A stretch of DNA of 64,000 bases from JACJYC01 sp964558465 (GTDB lineage: Bacteria; Bacteroidota; Bacteroidia; Chitinophagales; Saprospiraceae), in assembly GCA_964558465.1 (NCBI GenBank), contig CAZLEF010000012.1:1-64000 (forward strand), in the 5' to 3' direction. Position 1 is the stretch's first letter; every line of letters begins with the position of its first letter. The notes under the pieces were generated by a model. That model saw nothing but the letters and a program-made list of their open reading frames with translations. It searched no databases and was not told the DNA's origin. Shown one piece after another: positions 51,301 through 58,786 of this stretch. Both the position numbers and the translations under genes were made by a program.

Positions 51301-52567
51301 TGCCGCCCCTTCCATCGGAACCGGTGTGTGGACCCAGACAGGCGGCCCATCCGGAGTTTTCATTGCGAATCCGGATAAAGCCCTTACGCCGGTACAGGGG
51401 CTGACCATGATCGACAGTGCATATACTTTCCGCTGGACCCTTTCCAACGGCGCATGTATCGATTATGCGTTCGACGAGGTGAGCATTCTGGTAACCAGGG
51501 GAGAGCTTTCCAATGCCGGGGAAGACATCCTTGCCTGCGAGGGCGAGGTGATCAACCTGAGCGGGAATCCGGCTATGGGCGTCACTGCGGAGGGCATGTG
51601 GTCGCAACCTCCGGCCCAGGAGATTCTGGGAGTAGTCATAGAGGATCCGGGCGACCCGAATACCCTGCTCACCGGTTTGGAGCCCGACAACCTGTATACC
51701 TTTACCTGGACCATTTCCAGCGAATGCGGTACAGAATCCGATTTTGTTTTTGTCACAATCTCCGACCCGAACCCGGATGCCGGGGATGATTTCATCGTTT
51801 GCAACAGTGACAAGACGACCTCACTGAGCGCAGCCGAACCTACGCTGGGCAGCGACGGCTTATGGGAAGTCCTCACGCAGGGGGTGATCATTTCAGAACC
51901 GGCTAAACACAATACCGGCGTCCAGAATCTCCAACCCGGCGAAAACCGTTTCGTGTGGAGCATCGACGACGGTATTTGCGGCGCCGGTTCGAAGGATACC
52001 GTTGTGGTTTTTTATAAAATACCGCCGGACCTTGAAACGGATGTTTTCAATGTAGGATTCCAGGAAGCCGAAGAAGTGGATTTGCTGGCCAATGACCAGG
52101 TTCCGCCGGGGTCGACGGTCAGTATTCTGAACGGCCCCCTGAAAGGTGAAATTTCGGGTACCGGAAATGGCATTTATGTTTACACGCCGGGTTTCAATGT
52201 GGTGGGTTCCGACCAGGTCGTTTATGAGGTGGCCAGCGAAGGTTGTGTAACGGCTTTGGCGACGGCAACCTTTTTGATCGGCGAAAACGCCGCCCTGGAA
52301 GCGCCCAATATCATTACACCCAATGGTGACGGGATCAACGACGAATTTGTGGTTCCGGGATTGCTGGATCCCGGCGCATTTCCGCAGAGCCAGGTCCTGA
52401 TCTTCAACCGGTGGGGGGATGAGGTTTTTCGTTCCAACAAACCTTATCAGAACAATTGGGACGGCCGGTTCAGCGGAGAAGACCTTCCGGCAGACACGTA
52501 TTTTTATATTATTGATCTGGGCAATGGAGAACCTGCCCAAACCGGTTTTGTCGTGATTCAAAGATAA
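45398..52567 (+). CDS. Giant HYR/Ig-like repeat protein with T9SS type B sorting domain
   Basis: The 2389-residue protein has a signal peptide (MRKQLRFSGAKVLIAIVWMV, ending near TGAFG). Residues about 45-590 hold six HYR-like repeats (PSFTVPADITVDCDEANDLD; each ending TWxxTDxCGN...). Two further HYR units carry related inserts at about 645-750 and 880-1000. Residues about 1165-1950 are Ig-like units (CAGETVMLGTPVTGQGLTYE type), followed by three repeats starting AGRDTS, AGEDIL and AGDDFI (1954, 2037, 2127), an Ig-like unit near 2215 and the CHU_C type B sorting domain near 2298-2389 (NIITPNGDGINDEFVVPG, FNRWGDEVF). It is an exported surface adhesin-like or matrix protein. The PorP/SprF gene follows. 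Confidence 0.9.
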   Translation: MRKQLRFSGAKVLIAIVWMVFITLSTGAFGSNYYYDWNGRKAVKADPPVFVDPTPGNITVDCPSEAPAPVTLTATDDNDPSFPKEISAVDSPSLASINSCAGGTITRTWTATDLDGMTTSVSQTIVILADTQGPVITLDPVADTVSCELSQPGAPTNPLRYDIWINSVRLGLASHALNSDCSGIDEITDDAPDFFTLTCETLNVTFTITDNCGVSTDWIATYTVMDTVAPVLAGIPADSIISCNDPLPEMPVVTATDNCFSSVVPVLSEVSSQVMDGSCQQYEYTITRTWVASDNCGNTATGVQLIHLVDDVAPNFTVPSDIIISCNEDPNDLNITGNVTGLNDNCAPADSVLLIYIDTETPGDCPNEKTIIRTWSARDKCSNVTGKIQSIMIVDDIAPSFTVPADITVDCDEANDLDITGRPMNVSDVCGSNPDTTFVDVIMAGMNPNEQVIRRTWRLTDACGNFTELDQEITVSDQTAPLVGVLPQNLTLPCGTETDINQSFLDWVNNRGGAQATDNCSDPGDLTWQAFNAGTNIPPSFTVNACPAPNGALIMQQVDFIVTDESGNSDTTTAVFTVIDNTPPSIQICSPDRIVPADPGQCSATVELIPPVIEENCAFSNTAVSLSGSAPITSSASPGQEGSTPVDPIQIDLAVGHPLPVNAAAAGTLVLTLNNADAEEPTEFFNLYTENGALVGVSAFTPAQCGQSTAMFTIPVATINQMALDGVITFLLEPNIPVGQDGKFAINAICDPAGSVTLDLTFDAKDIDGIVYEYRVNEDARVAVNPVGPATVLLDLGVHTITYFATDCGGNTDSCSYQVTVVDQEAPVAICPPDVVLAVAADSCSATFTLPLPVGATDNCAAFNTFSQTRPGDTTAARLTFTFDPNLTGYLADDKTFVFTGVSANAYDPVTLTLDLQGDFTGTLAEALIYGDDDVLLGSTSSGVANCGTPGQMTLNIPAATFNTWAADGTVNFRFEPKPVPVPPGAPGDGVNPCSPVTANGQSDTLSYVFATLAYSQSMPAYFAGGATTIPLTATTPPDFKPTHTFNLGETEVSYVMSDVAGNLDTCSFTVTVEDTTPPVARCKPLGGLPINPSGLQVEVFDVSDVDNGSTDNCSIANMFLTPNTFTCGDAGTPVNLTLTVEDGSGNVHTCNTTLALTLQGPAPAANSGLCGGDTLYLFANPPAPGSAAYTYKWRRASNPGSVFSTLENPIIPNIDPSYEDFYIVEITGIYNNSCSAEASLFVEINDLAIQPVVTSAPVVCTDEPIVLNFQGNIPNANNLMFHWYQGISPNGVLVGSTPGPSITIPGIHPAGQVTYYVTVSGDGCTSPPSLPVSVNRVVKPVAQVSFAEATLCAGETVMLGTPVTGQGLTYEWTGPDGFSSAQQFPVLGPVTAANAGYYYLRIIRNNGCYSNQDSILVNVKPKPATPTLLSNSPICSGASLILTTPSNGFSSYQWLKQGGNPVTTGIPSFTINNANTVNSGVWQLSVTQNGCTSDLSAPVNVTVNPTPVAGAAAAPASVCIGGALQLIGSSNLNNVSYRWTGPGIQPINTQSPVIPAADLVNDGLFTLRVTSQAGCVDTATVNVDVLPGITSVDISDDAPACLDGLTDIHLAATVLPADNGSYTYIWRKGNETLSNQSTLTLPNATAASSGNYMLEVKTAQGCSQISTYILDLKNRPNTPVEPFNPQNKTAFCVGEQIVLRTNDYSNQGANVEYYWVRTPGGNPVLTTTREFVIPSAGISDGGQYSVYVVVDGCASAPSTNANIQVGAIPSVAALSNSPVCRGEMIQFEATSGQGATFAWGGPNSFSSALQTPARNSSLQSAEFGIYHVVATVNGCKSDTAYVEVRVKPRPAKPVAFAEPALCISSDNAVLFLGVDTVSATNNATYSWYLNSTGSPALGPPTPDLVFPMTNFSGINNGTYPFFVVANLEGCASEPSAPLNVALNTIPGNLPFAGRDTSTCFDQIMLSAAAPSIGTGVWTQTGGPSGVFIANPDKALTPVQGLTMIDSAYTFRWTLSNGACIDYAFDEVSILVTRGELSNAGEDILACEGEVINLSGNPAMGVTAEGMWSQPPAQEILGVVIEDPGDPNTLLTGLEPDNLYTFTWTISSECGTESDFVFVTISDPNPDAGDDFIVCNSDKTTSLSAAEPTLGSDGLWEVLTQGVIISEPAKHNTGVQNLQPGENRFVWSIDDGICGAGSKDTVVVFYKIPPDLETDVFNVGFQEAEEVDLLANDQVPPGSTVSILNGPLKGEISGTGNGIYVYTPGFNVVGSDQVVYEVASEGCVTALATATFLIGENAALEAPNIITPNGDGINDEFVVPGLLDPGAFPQSQVLIFNRWGDEVFRSNKPYQNNWDGRFSGEDLPADTYFYIIDLGNGEPAQTGFVVIQR

Positions 52568-52602
52568 AACAAAAGGGACGCCCCGGGGCGTCCTGTTTTT
52601 TA
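52566..52602 (+). terminator. Strong intrinsic terminator inside the cargo-porP operon
   Basis: GGACGCCCC (52576-52584) is followed at once by its complement GGGGCGTCC (52585-52593) and then TGTTTTTT. A flanking AAACA/TGTTT pair can extend the stem. It lies between the giant gene stop and the porP start 57 bases later, so downstream genes depend on read-through or a second start. Confidence 0.8.
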
Positions 52603-52623
52603 ACCCAAAAACAGCTTGATACC

Positions 52624-53577
52624 ATGCAAAAGTTCTATATACTCCTGCTTTTCTGCGGTCTTTCGGTTGCGCTTCCTGCGCAACAGGAAGAACAATACAC
52701 CCAATTCATGTATTACAAGCTTGGGCTGAACCCGGGGTACGCCGGCAGCCAGGACGGAGCGGTCATTTCGTTGCTGGCGCGTCAGCAATGGGCCGGGCTT
52801 GAAGGGGCGCCGCAAACCCAGCTGGTCACCTTCAATATGCCGTTGTTCAACAGGAAAGTAGGTGTCGGCGGCACAATAGCCAGGCATACCATCGGTTTTT
52901 TTGAACGATATACCGCCGAAGCGATTTATGCTTACCGCCTGCGTATCGGACGAGGCGCGCTGGCCATCGGAGTACAGGGGTCCGTCCGTTTTTTGCGCGC
53001 CAATTTCAACAAAGCCGTAGCCACCCAGCCGGTATCCGTCGATGGCGCCATACCGGGAGATTATCAAAGCAAGTACGTGCCCAATTTTGGCGCCGGCCTT
53101 TATTACAGCGACCACCAGTTTTTCCTCGGTATTTCGGCGCCGCGACTGTTGACCAATAATATCGACCTCGCGGATGAAGAAGGGGTCTTGTCCAGGGAAG
53201 TTACCCATATTTACGCCATGGGCGGGCTTGTCTTCGGGCTGAGCGATAAAGTCAAATTGCAACCCCAGGTATTGCTCAAATACGTGAAAGGGGCTCCTTT
53301 TGATGCCGACGCCAATGTGAACTTCATCTTTAACGACCGGTTCACCCTCGGCGCAAGTTACCGGCTCGGCGGCTCCAAAAGAAGCGGAATAGGCGAATCC
53401 ATTTCCGGGCTGGCGGGATTCCAGATCAATGAAAACCTGTTTTTCGGAGTAGCCTACGACGCTACCTTGTCTGAATTGCGCAGGTACAATAGCGGTACAT
53501 TTGAAGGCGTTCTCCGGATTAACGTGGGAGGACGCTCTGACGAAGGCGGTATCATCATCACGCCGCGTTTTTTTTAA
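52624..53577 (+). CDS. T9SS membrane protein, PorP/SprF family
   Basis: The 317-residue protein has a signal peptide (MQKFYILLLFCGLSVALPAQ) and the PorP/SprF family start EEQYTQFMYYKLGLNPGYAG followed by SQDGAVISLLARQQWAGLEG. The rest alternates barrel strands and ends ITPRFF. In Flavobacterium SprF is required to export the type B cargo SprB, and PorP-like barrels generally accompany type B cargo. It directly follows a type B cargo gene, so it most likely serves that protein. Confidence 0.9.
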   Translation: MQKFYILLLFCGLSVALPAQQEEQYTQFMYYKLGLNPGYAGSQDGAVISLLARQQWAGLEGAPQTQLVTFNMPLFNRKVGVGGTIARHTIGFFERYTAEAIYAYRLRIGRGALAIGVQGSVRFLRANFNKAVATQPVSVDGAIPGDYQSKYVPNFGAGLYYSDHQFFLGISAPRLLTNNIDLADEEGVLSREVTHIYAMGGLVFGLSDKVKLQPQVLLKYVKGAPFDADANVNFIFNDRFTLGASYRLGGSKRSGIGESISGLAGFQINENLFFGVAYDATLSELRRYNSGTFEGVLRINVGGRSDEGGIIITPRFF

Positions 53578-53613
53578 CCAACGGCGCCGGCCGTTAACCT
53601 AAAAACCAAGCCT

Positions 53614-55644
53614 ATGGGAAACCGGGCCCGGATCACTTTTTTTCTGCTGGGCGTTTGCCTCGCTCTTGGCGCTCAGCCGTCGGGGAAACGTGGTTTTGAA
53701 TCCCTTTACCGCCGTGAGGATGGCCAGGGCGAAATCATTTTGCGGAATGCGTCCATGATCAATACGGAAAACCGGGAGTTTTCCCCCGCCCTTTACGAAA
53801 ATGTGCTGGTATTTGTCTCCCAGCATAAGAGTGGCCCGGTGGATTTGAAAAGCGGGGAAACCTACCTCGAATTGTTTTATTCGGAAATGGACCCCAACGG
53901 TGTTCCTCAGAAAAGGGAAAACTACAGTCTGGAGATCAATTCCGAACTCAACGAAGGGCCGCTGACTTTCAGCAGGCAGGGCGACCGGATTTATTTTACA
54001 CGCAATAATATCCTGAAGGGAATTGCTAAAAAAAATACAAGGGGGCAAAACGTCCTGAAGATTTTTGAGGCTACCCGGGGGGATTACGATTGGGAAAATG
54101 TCAGAGAGTTGGCTTTCAACAATGATGACTTTTCCTGCATGCATCCGGCCTTGTCGCCGGATGGGAAAAAACTGTTTTTTGCCTCCAATATGCCGGGCGG
54201 ATATGGCGGCATGGACCTTTATTTTGTGGAACAGATCGGCAATTCCTGGTCCAAACCCATTAACCTGGGCGCCGAGATCAATACCGAAAAGAATGAAGTT
54301 TTTCCCTTTTTCCACGAGAGCGGATTACTTTTTTTTGCCTCCGACGGCCCAAAAGGTTTTGGCGGGCTTGATCTTTTTCTGATTGATATTTCCGGAAGAA
54401 AATGGGGCAAGGCACTGAACCTGGGTGAACCTTTTAATTCTGTTAATGACGATTTTGGGTTGGCGCTGACCACAGATGGCAAAAAAGGCTATTTTTCTTC
54501 CAATCGCGAAGGCGGCGCCGGAAAGGATGATATCTACTATTTTGAAGCGCCGCTTGGCATCAGGGGAATGGAAATACCCGACCTGATCCCTGTCCTGATG
54601 ACGGTATATGACCCGCAAGCCAGCAAAAGAGTGCCGGGGGCCGATGTCCGGATTTTTGAACGGGCCGCCGACGGGCTGGTGGATAATGAATCGCTCTATG
54701 ACCTTGAACTGATGCCGGATGCCGCCAATCAGACCGAACTGAATTTCAGGCTCGTCCGAAAAAAAGAAGCAGAACTCGGCGACCCCAAAGCGGTGACCAA
54801 CCGCAACGGGGAAGCGGTAATCCAGGTTGAATCGGGAAAATCTTACCTCATTCTGGTTTCAAAACCCGAGTATAATACCCGCGAAGTCATCTATTCGCTG
54901 GAAGACGGCGAACCTCCGCGGCCGATCGAAGTCCTCCTCGATCCCAGCAATTGCATGTCTTTGAATGGTAAGTTACTGGTTGACAAAAACAACCAGCCTG
55001 TTCCGAACGCGCTGGTCAGGGTGTTCAATCAATGTACCGGAACCCATGAAACACTCCGGACCAACCTGGACGGCGAATTTGTAGCTTGCCTGGAATTGGG
55101 CTGCGACTTTACCATACAAGCTGAAAAAAACGGGTACAACAAACAGGAAACCCAGATTTCAACGGTAAAGATCCGGGGAAGCCGCTCGGTTGATGTTGAG
55201 CTGAAACTTTCTCCGCTTTCCGAAATGGCGATCCGCGAACCCATCACGGAGGGTACGGTCATCGTGTTGCAAAATCTATATTATGACTTCAACAAATCCG
55301 CTATCCGAAAAGGAGAAGCCAGAGATCTTGAAGCGCTGGCCCGCATGATGAAACAATACCCGAGTATGGAAATCGAATTGATGGCCTATACGGATTCCAG
55401 GGGAGATGACGATTATAACCTGCAGTTGTCCCTCCGTCGGGCGGAATCTGCCAAACAATTCCTGGAGCAGCGGGGCATCCAGGCCGGCCGCATTAAGGCC
55501 ATCGGCTATGGGGAAGCTTTTCTCCGCAACCATTGTGGCAATGACGTTCCTTGTACCGAAGAGGAGCACCAGTTTAACCGGCGGACTGAAGTCAAGATCA
55601 TTAAAATTGATGAATCCGTCGATATCTTTTTCAAGCGGGATTAG
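53614..55644 (+). CDS. PD40 / carboxypeptidase-regulatory / OmpA protein, PorE-like
   Basis: The 676-residue protein has a signal peptide, then PD40 propeller repeats (MHPALSPDGKKLFFASNMPG, VFPFFHESGLLFFASDGPKG, FGLALTTDGKKGYFSSNREG, about 165-300), a carboxypeptidase-regulatory-like fold (about 455-540, LNGKLLVDKNNQPVPNALVR) and a C-terminal OmpA peptidoglycan-binding domain (LYYDFNKSAIRKGEARDLEA, AYTDSRGDDDYNLQLSLRRA). This resembles PorE and proteins that accompany PorP and type B cargo. It probably anchors the cargo-PorP assembly to the cell wall. It is the third gene after the cargo. Confidence 0.87.
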   Translation: MGNRARITFFLLGVCLALGAQPSGKRGFESLYRREDGQGEIILRNASMINTENREFSPALYENVLVFVSQHKSGPVDLKSGETYLELFYSEMDPNGVPQKRENYSLEINSELNEGPLTFSRQGDRIYFTRNNILKGIAKKNTRGQNVLKIFEATRGDYDWENVRELAFNNDDFSCMHPALSPDGKKLFFASNMPGGYGGMDLYFVEQIGNSWSKPINLGAEINTEKNEVFPFFHESGLLFFASDGPKGFGGLDLFLIDISGRKWGKALNLGEPFNSVNDDFGLALTTDGKKGYFSSNREGGAGKDDIYYFEAPLGIRGMEIPDLIPVLMTVYDPQASKRVPGADVRIFERAADGLVDNESLYDLELMPDAANQTELNFRLVRKKEAELGDPKAVTNRNGEAVIQVESGKSYLILVSKPEYNTREVIYSLEDGEPPRPIEVLLDPSNCMSLNGKLLVDKNNQPVPNALVRVFNQCTGTHETLRTNLDGEFVACLELGCDFTIQAEKNGYNKQETQISTVKIRGSRSVDVELKLSPLSEMAIREPITEGTVIVLQNLYYDFNKSAIRKGEARDLEALARMMKQYPSMEIELMAYTDSRGDDDYNLQLSLRRAESAKQFLEQRGIQAGRIKAIGYGEAFLRNHCGNDVPCTEEEHQFNRRTEVKIIKIDESVDIFFKRD

Positions 55645-55726
55645 AGCCGGTACAAAATTTGCCCGGTTGCCGGAAAACAGGTATATTGAGGTCATAAACC
55701 AGATTATTCACCAAATCCTGACCAAC

Positions 55727-55927
55727 ATGGCAGTTTTGAAAGTCATTGAAATCCTCGCCGATTCAACCCTGAGTTGGGAAGATGCGACCAGGAAAGCGGT
55801 TGCGCGCGCTGCTGCAAGTGTAAAACATATTCGCTCGGCTCACGTCCAAAGTCAAAGCGTTACGGTAAAAGACGGCCAGGTGGATACCTTCCGGGTGAAC
55901 CTCAAAATTTCGTTTGAGGTTGAATAA
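55727..55927 (+). CDS. Dodecin family flavin-binding protein
   Basis: The 66-residue product MAVLKVIEILADSTLSWEDA, TRKAVARAAASVKHIRSAHV matches dodecin: VIEIxxxSxxSWEDA helix start and the final RVNLKISFEVE strand with the flavin-stacking region around the IRSA/HVQSQ segment. Dodecins form hollow dodecamers that store flavins. I start at ATG 55727; upstream frame is not protein-like. The radical SAM gene begins within its last codons. Confidence 0.9.
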   Translation: MAVLKVIEILADSTLSWEDATRKAVARAAASVKHIRSAHVQSQSVTVKDGQVDTFRVNLKISFEVE

Positions 55928-56966
55928 AAATATACCGGGCCTTCCCGGTTTCTTCAAGGCTGACACCCTGAATTTTCTGCGTAAAGTGACCCTGCCAAGG
56001 ATCTGGAATGCGACCCTGGTGTTGTGTTCGTATTACCTCACCCGCTGGAGTGGCAAGGCTGTTCAGTGGGGGCGCCCCCTGACGCTGAGTTTTGAACCCA
56101 CCACAGCCTGCAACCTCCGATGCCCGGAATGCCCAAGCGGACTCAGGGCTTTTTCCCGCCCCACCGGCAACCTTAAGGCTGATTTTTTCCGTCAGACCAT
56201 TGATCAGTTGCAGAACCGGCTGATCTGGCTGATCTTTTATTTTCAGGGTGAACCCTATATCAATCCGGATTTTCTGGAAATGGTGCAGTATGCCCGTGAA
56301 AAAAAATTGTATACCATCACGTCTACCAACGGGCATTTTCTCAATGACCAAAACGCGCGCCGAACGGTGGTTTCGGGCCTCGACCGCATCATCGTTTCGG
56401 TAGATGGCGTTACCCAGGCGGTTTATCAGCAGTACAGGATCGGCGGCGATCTGGAAAAAGTTCTTCAAGGCATCCGGAATCTGGTCAGGTGGAAACGAGA
56501 ACTCAGATCGGTCACACCGCATATCATCCTGCAGTTTCTGGTGGTTCGCCCCAATGAACATCAGATCCCGGAGTTGTTTGAACTGGCAAAAGAACTTGGC
56601 GCAGATGAGGTCAAGCTCAAGACCGCGCAACTCTACGATTACAGGAACGGTCACCCGCTGATGCCCGAACATGAAAAATTTTCCCGGTATGAACGGCTGC
56701 CCGACGGCAGCTACAGGGTAAAACATGCCCTCCACAACCATTGCTGGAAACTCTGGCACGCAAGCGTGGTCACCTGGGACGGCAAAGTAGCCCCATGTTG
56801 TTTCGACAAGGACGTACAACACCGGTTGGGCGATTTGAGAAAACAATCTTTCGGTGAAATCTGGAAAGGAGAAGCCTACCGCAACTTCAGAAAAAAATTG
56901 TTGAAAGGCAGGGACCAGATCGATATTTGTACCAATTGCACGGAGGGGTGCAAGGTTTGGCGGTAA
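55914..56966 (+). CDS. Radical SAM/SPASM protein
   Basis: The 350-residue protein seems to start at TTG 55914 (or TTG 55920), overlapping the dodecin 3' end by 14 bases; no ATG gives a full-length product. The radical SAM cluster motif is TTACNLRCPECPSGLRAF near 57 (CxxxCxxC), and the C-terminus has extra cysteines, CCFDKDVQHRLGD near 296 and DICTNCTEGCK near 340, as in SPASM domains that bind additional Fe-S clusters. Such enzymes modify peptides or assemble small molecules; the substrate is not evident, and no precursor peptide gene is visible next to it. Confidence 0.87.
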   Translation: MRLNKNIPGLPGFFKADTLNFLRKVTLPRIWNATLVLCSYYLTRWSGKAVQWGRPLTLSFEPTTACNLRCPECPSGLRAFSRPTGNLKADFFRQTIDQLQNRLIWLIFYFQGEPYINPDFLEMVQYAREKKLYTITSTNGHFLNDQNARRTVVSGLDRIIVSVDGVTQAVYQQYRIGGDLEKVLQGIRNLVRWKRELRSVTPHIILQFLVVRPNEHQIPELFELAKELGADEVKLKTAQLYDYRNGHPLMPEHEKFSRYERLPDGSYRVKHALHNHCWKLWHASVVTWDGKVAPCCFDKDVQHRLGDLRKQSFGEIWKGEAYRNFRKKLLKGRDQIDICTNCTEGCKVWR

Positions 56967-56971
56967 ATTGA

Positions 56972-57042
56972 AGTCGTAAGTTGCTAGTCGTAAGTCGTAA
57001 GTCTGTTCAGTGCTTACGACTAGCAACTTATGACTTACGACT
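56972..57042. terminator. Long inverted repeat between radical SAM and rpoD genes
   Basis: Left words GTCGTAAGTTGCTAGTCGTA pair with right words CTTACGACTAGCAACTTATG with few mismatches, giving a stem of about 20 pairs around a short loop near 57003-57010. It fills the gap between these convergent genes and reaches the rpoD stop. A two-way terminator role is likely. Confidence 0.65.
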
Positions 57043-57910
57043 AAGCACCAAGGTAATGTTTGAGCAGCTTGCTTCGATTAGCGGAGCGAAGTTTGTTGAT
57101 GGCTTTATCCTTGATTTGGCGCACCCTTTCCCGGGTCAGGCCGAATTTATCGCCGATGTCTTCCAAAGACATGGGATGTTCGATGCCGATTCCGAAATAA
57201 AGTTTGATGACGTCGCATTGGCGGTCGGTCAGCGTTGCGAGGGAACGTTCAATTTCGCGGCGGAGCGATTCGATGTATTCCAGGGCGGTATCCGTACCGG
57301 GCGTGCCCGAATTTTCAAGAACGTCCAGCAATGAGTTGTCTTCGCCTTCAACAAAGGGGGCGTCCATGGATACGTGGCGGGCTGCTACCCCCAGGGTTGT
57401 TTCAACCTCTTCCGCGGGAATTTCCAGGAGTTCTGCCAATTCCTCAGGAGAAGGTTCGCGCTCGTATTCCTGTTCCAGTTCGGAAAACGCTTTATTGATT
57501 TTGTTCAGCGAACCGACCTTGTTCAGGGGAAGGCGCACAATCCGGCTTTGTTCTGCCAATGCCTGGAGAATGGATTGGCGGATCCACCACACTGCATATG
57601 AGATAAATTTGAAACCTCTGGTTTCATCAAATCGCTGAGCTGCTTTTATCAAACCCAGGTTGCCCTCGTTGATCAGATCGCTGAGGGATAAACCCTGGTT
57701 TTGGTATTGTTTTGCTACGGAAACAACGAAACGAAGGTTAGCTTTGGTCAGTTTCTCCAAAGCTACCTGGTCCCCTTGTTTGATCCGTTTTGCCAACTCC
57801 ACCTCCTCTTCCGGTGTCAACAGGTCAACCTTGCCGATTTCCTGCAAATACTTTTCCAGTGACTGGCTCTCACGGTTGGTGATAGACTTCGTGATCTTAA
57901 GCTGTCTCAT
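57041..57910 (-). CDS. rpoD: Primary RNA polymerase sigma factor RpoD (SigA)
   Basis: The 289-residue sigma-70 factor has region 1.2 (SLEKYLQEIGKVDLLTPEEE), region 2 (LRFVVSVAKQYQNQGLSLSD, NEGNLGLIKAAQRFDETRGF, SYAVWWIRQSILQAL), region 3 and region 4 (GLTRERVRQIKDKAINKLRS). It lacks region 1.1, and the short size is the usual Bacteroidota primary sigma. It directs housekeeping transcription from TTG / TAnnTTTG promoters like those noted here. Its own promoter is at 58077-58107. Confidence 0.95.
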   Translation of the reverse strand: MRQLKITKSITNRESQSLEKYLQEIGKVDLLTPEEEVELAKRIKQGDQVALEKLTKANLRFVVSVAKQYQNQGLSLSDLINEGNLGLIKAAQRFDETRGFKFISYAVWWIRQSILQALAEQSRIVRLPLNKVGSLNKINKAFSELEQEYEREPSPEELAELLEIPAEEVETTLGVAARHVSMDAPFVEGEDNSLLDVLENSGTPGTDTALEYIESLRREIERSLATLTDRQCDVIKLYFGIGIEHPMSLEDIGDKFGLTRERVRQIKDKAINKLRSANRSKLLKHYLGA

Positions 57911-58076
57911 CTAGGCAACACTTTTTAATATAAAGTTCAAATGGATTCAAAAAGTTTTAATGAAATACGGGATAGGCTGGAAAATTTTCTTTGGCGACGG
58001 GCAACGGGTTCGCAAGTAACACGCCTTTTGATCGTGATTTCGATTCATGAAAATGGTTTAAAGCCGGTTTAAGGCG

Positions 58077-58107
58077 CAAAGTTACATCAAAAGAACACGC
58101 TTGTCAA
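58077..58107 (-). promoter_or_regulatory. rpoD promoter
   Basis: On the minus strand TTGACA with its TTG at 58105-58107, a 20-base spacer and TAACTTTG (58077-58084) form a full match. Predicted start near 58070 leaves a leader of about 160 bases. The rest of the gap 57911-58308 is AT-rich without a supported gene. Confidence 0.6.
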
Positions 58108-58308
58108 TAGGAAGGTTCATAAAAAAATTTGGATCCTGTTTTCAGAACTGTTTGATTATCAAAGAAAAAAAGGATTTTTTTTGAAAAAAAAGTTCTTTGT
58201 TTGGATAAATCAATTTTTTACTCTTAATTGTGGGGCATTGGCGCAAGGAACTGATACATAATTGTTTCGGCTTTTTTTGGCCAAATGTCGATCAAGCAAA
58301 AGTTCCTT

Positions 58309-58689
58309 ATGGATAGAATACAAGTTACGTTAGAATTTCTTTTCAGAGCCTCTCCGACCATTTTATATACCTTCATTACTACACCCGCATGCCTTATCCG
58401 GTGGTTTTGCGATGGTGTGGATATTCGGGGGAATACTTATCTTTTTTCCTGGGGCGGAAGTACCGAGGAAGCCGAATTGATCGATGATATTGAGGAAGAG
58501 CTGGTGCGTTTCCAGTGGGAAAACGCTGAATCCGATGAAGAATTCCTGGAATTCCGGATTTCGGAGGCGCCGGTTACCGGAGAAACGATCCTTCATATTA
58601 CCGATTACTGCGACGCCGACGAAAAGGAAGACCAGAAACGGTACTGGGATACCCTGATGCAGGAACTTCGCAAGGAGACGGGGGGGTGA
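58309..58689 (+). CDS. START-like domain protein
   Basis: The 126-residue form starts at MDRIQVTLEFLFRASPTILY (ATG 58309); eight more codons upstream are open. The pattern FLFRASPTILYTFITTPACL, then WFCDGVDIRGNTYLFSWGGS and RFQWENAESDEEFLEFRISE, is that of the Bacteroidota START-like/AHSA1-type helix-grip fold. Ligand and role unknown. It is convergent with an ECF sigma gene over a perfect 22-bp hairpin. Confidence 0.8.
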   Translation: MDRIQVTLEFLFRASPTILYTFITTPACLIRWFCDGVDIRGNTYLFSWGGSTEEAELIDDIEEELVRFQWENAESDEEFLEFRISEAPVTGETILHITDYCDADEKEDQKRYWDTLMQELRKETGG

Positions 58690-58713
58690 GTCGGTTAAAA
58701 AGTTGGCAGTTGG

Positions 58714-58767
58714 CAGTTTGCAGTTGGCAGGTTTCTGAACGTAATGAAACCTGCCAACTGCAAACTG
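58714..58767. terminator. Perfect 22-bp inverted repeat, two-way terminator
   Basis: CAGTTTGCAGTTGGCAGGTTTC-type left arm (58714-58735) pairs with its exact complement at 58746-58767 over a 10-base loop. Extra AGTTGGCAGTTGGC words lie to the left. It sits between the convergent START-like and ECF sigma genes. There is no long T tract, so termination would rest on the stem. Confidence 0.7.
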
Positions 58768-58786
58768 TTAGACTGAAGGACTGGAT

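Noticed and set aside
50297..51607. 436-codon minus-strand open frame inside the giant gene
   Set aside because: It is antisense to well-defined Ig-like repeats; arginine- and histidine-rich text typical of a shadow frame.
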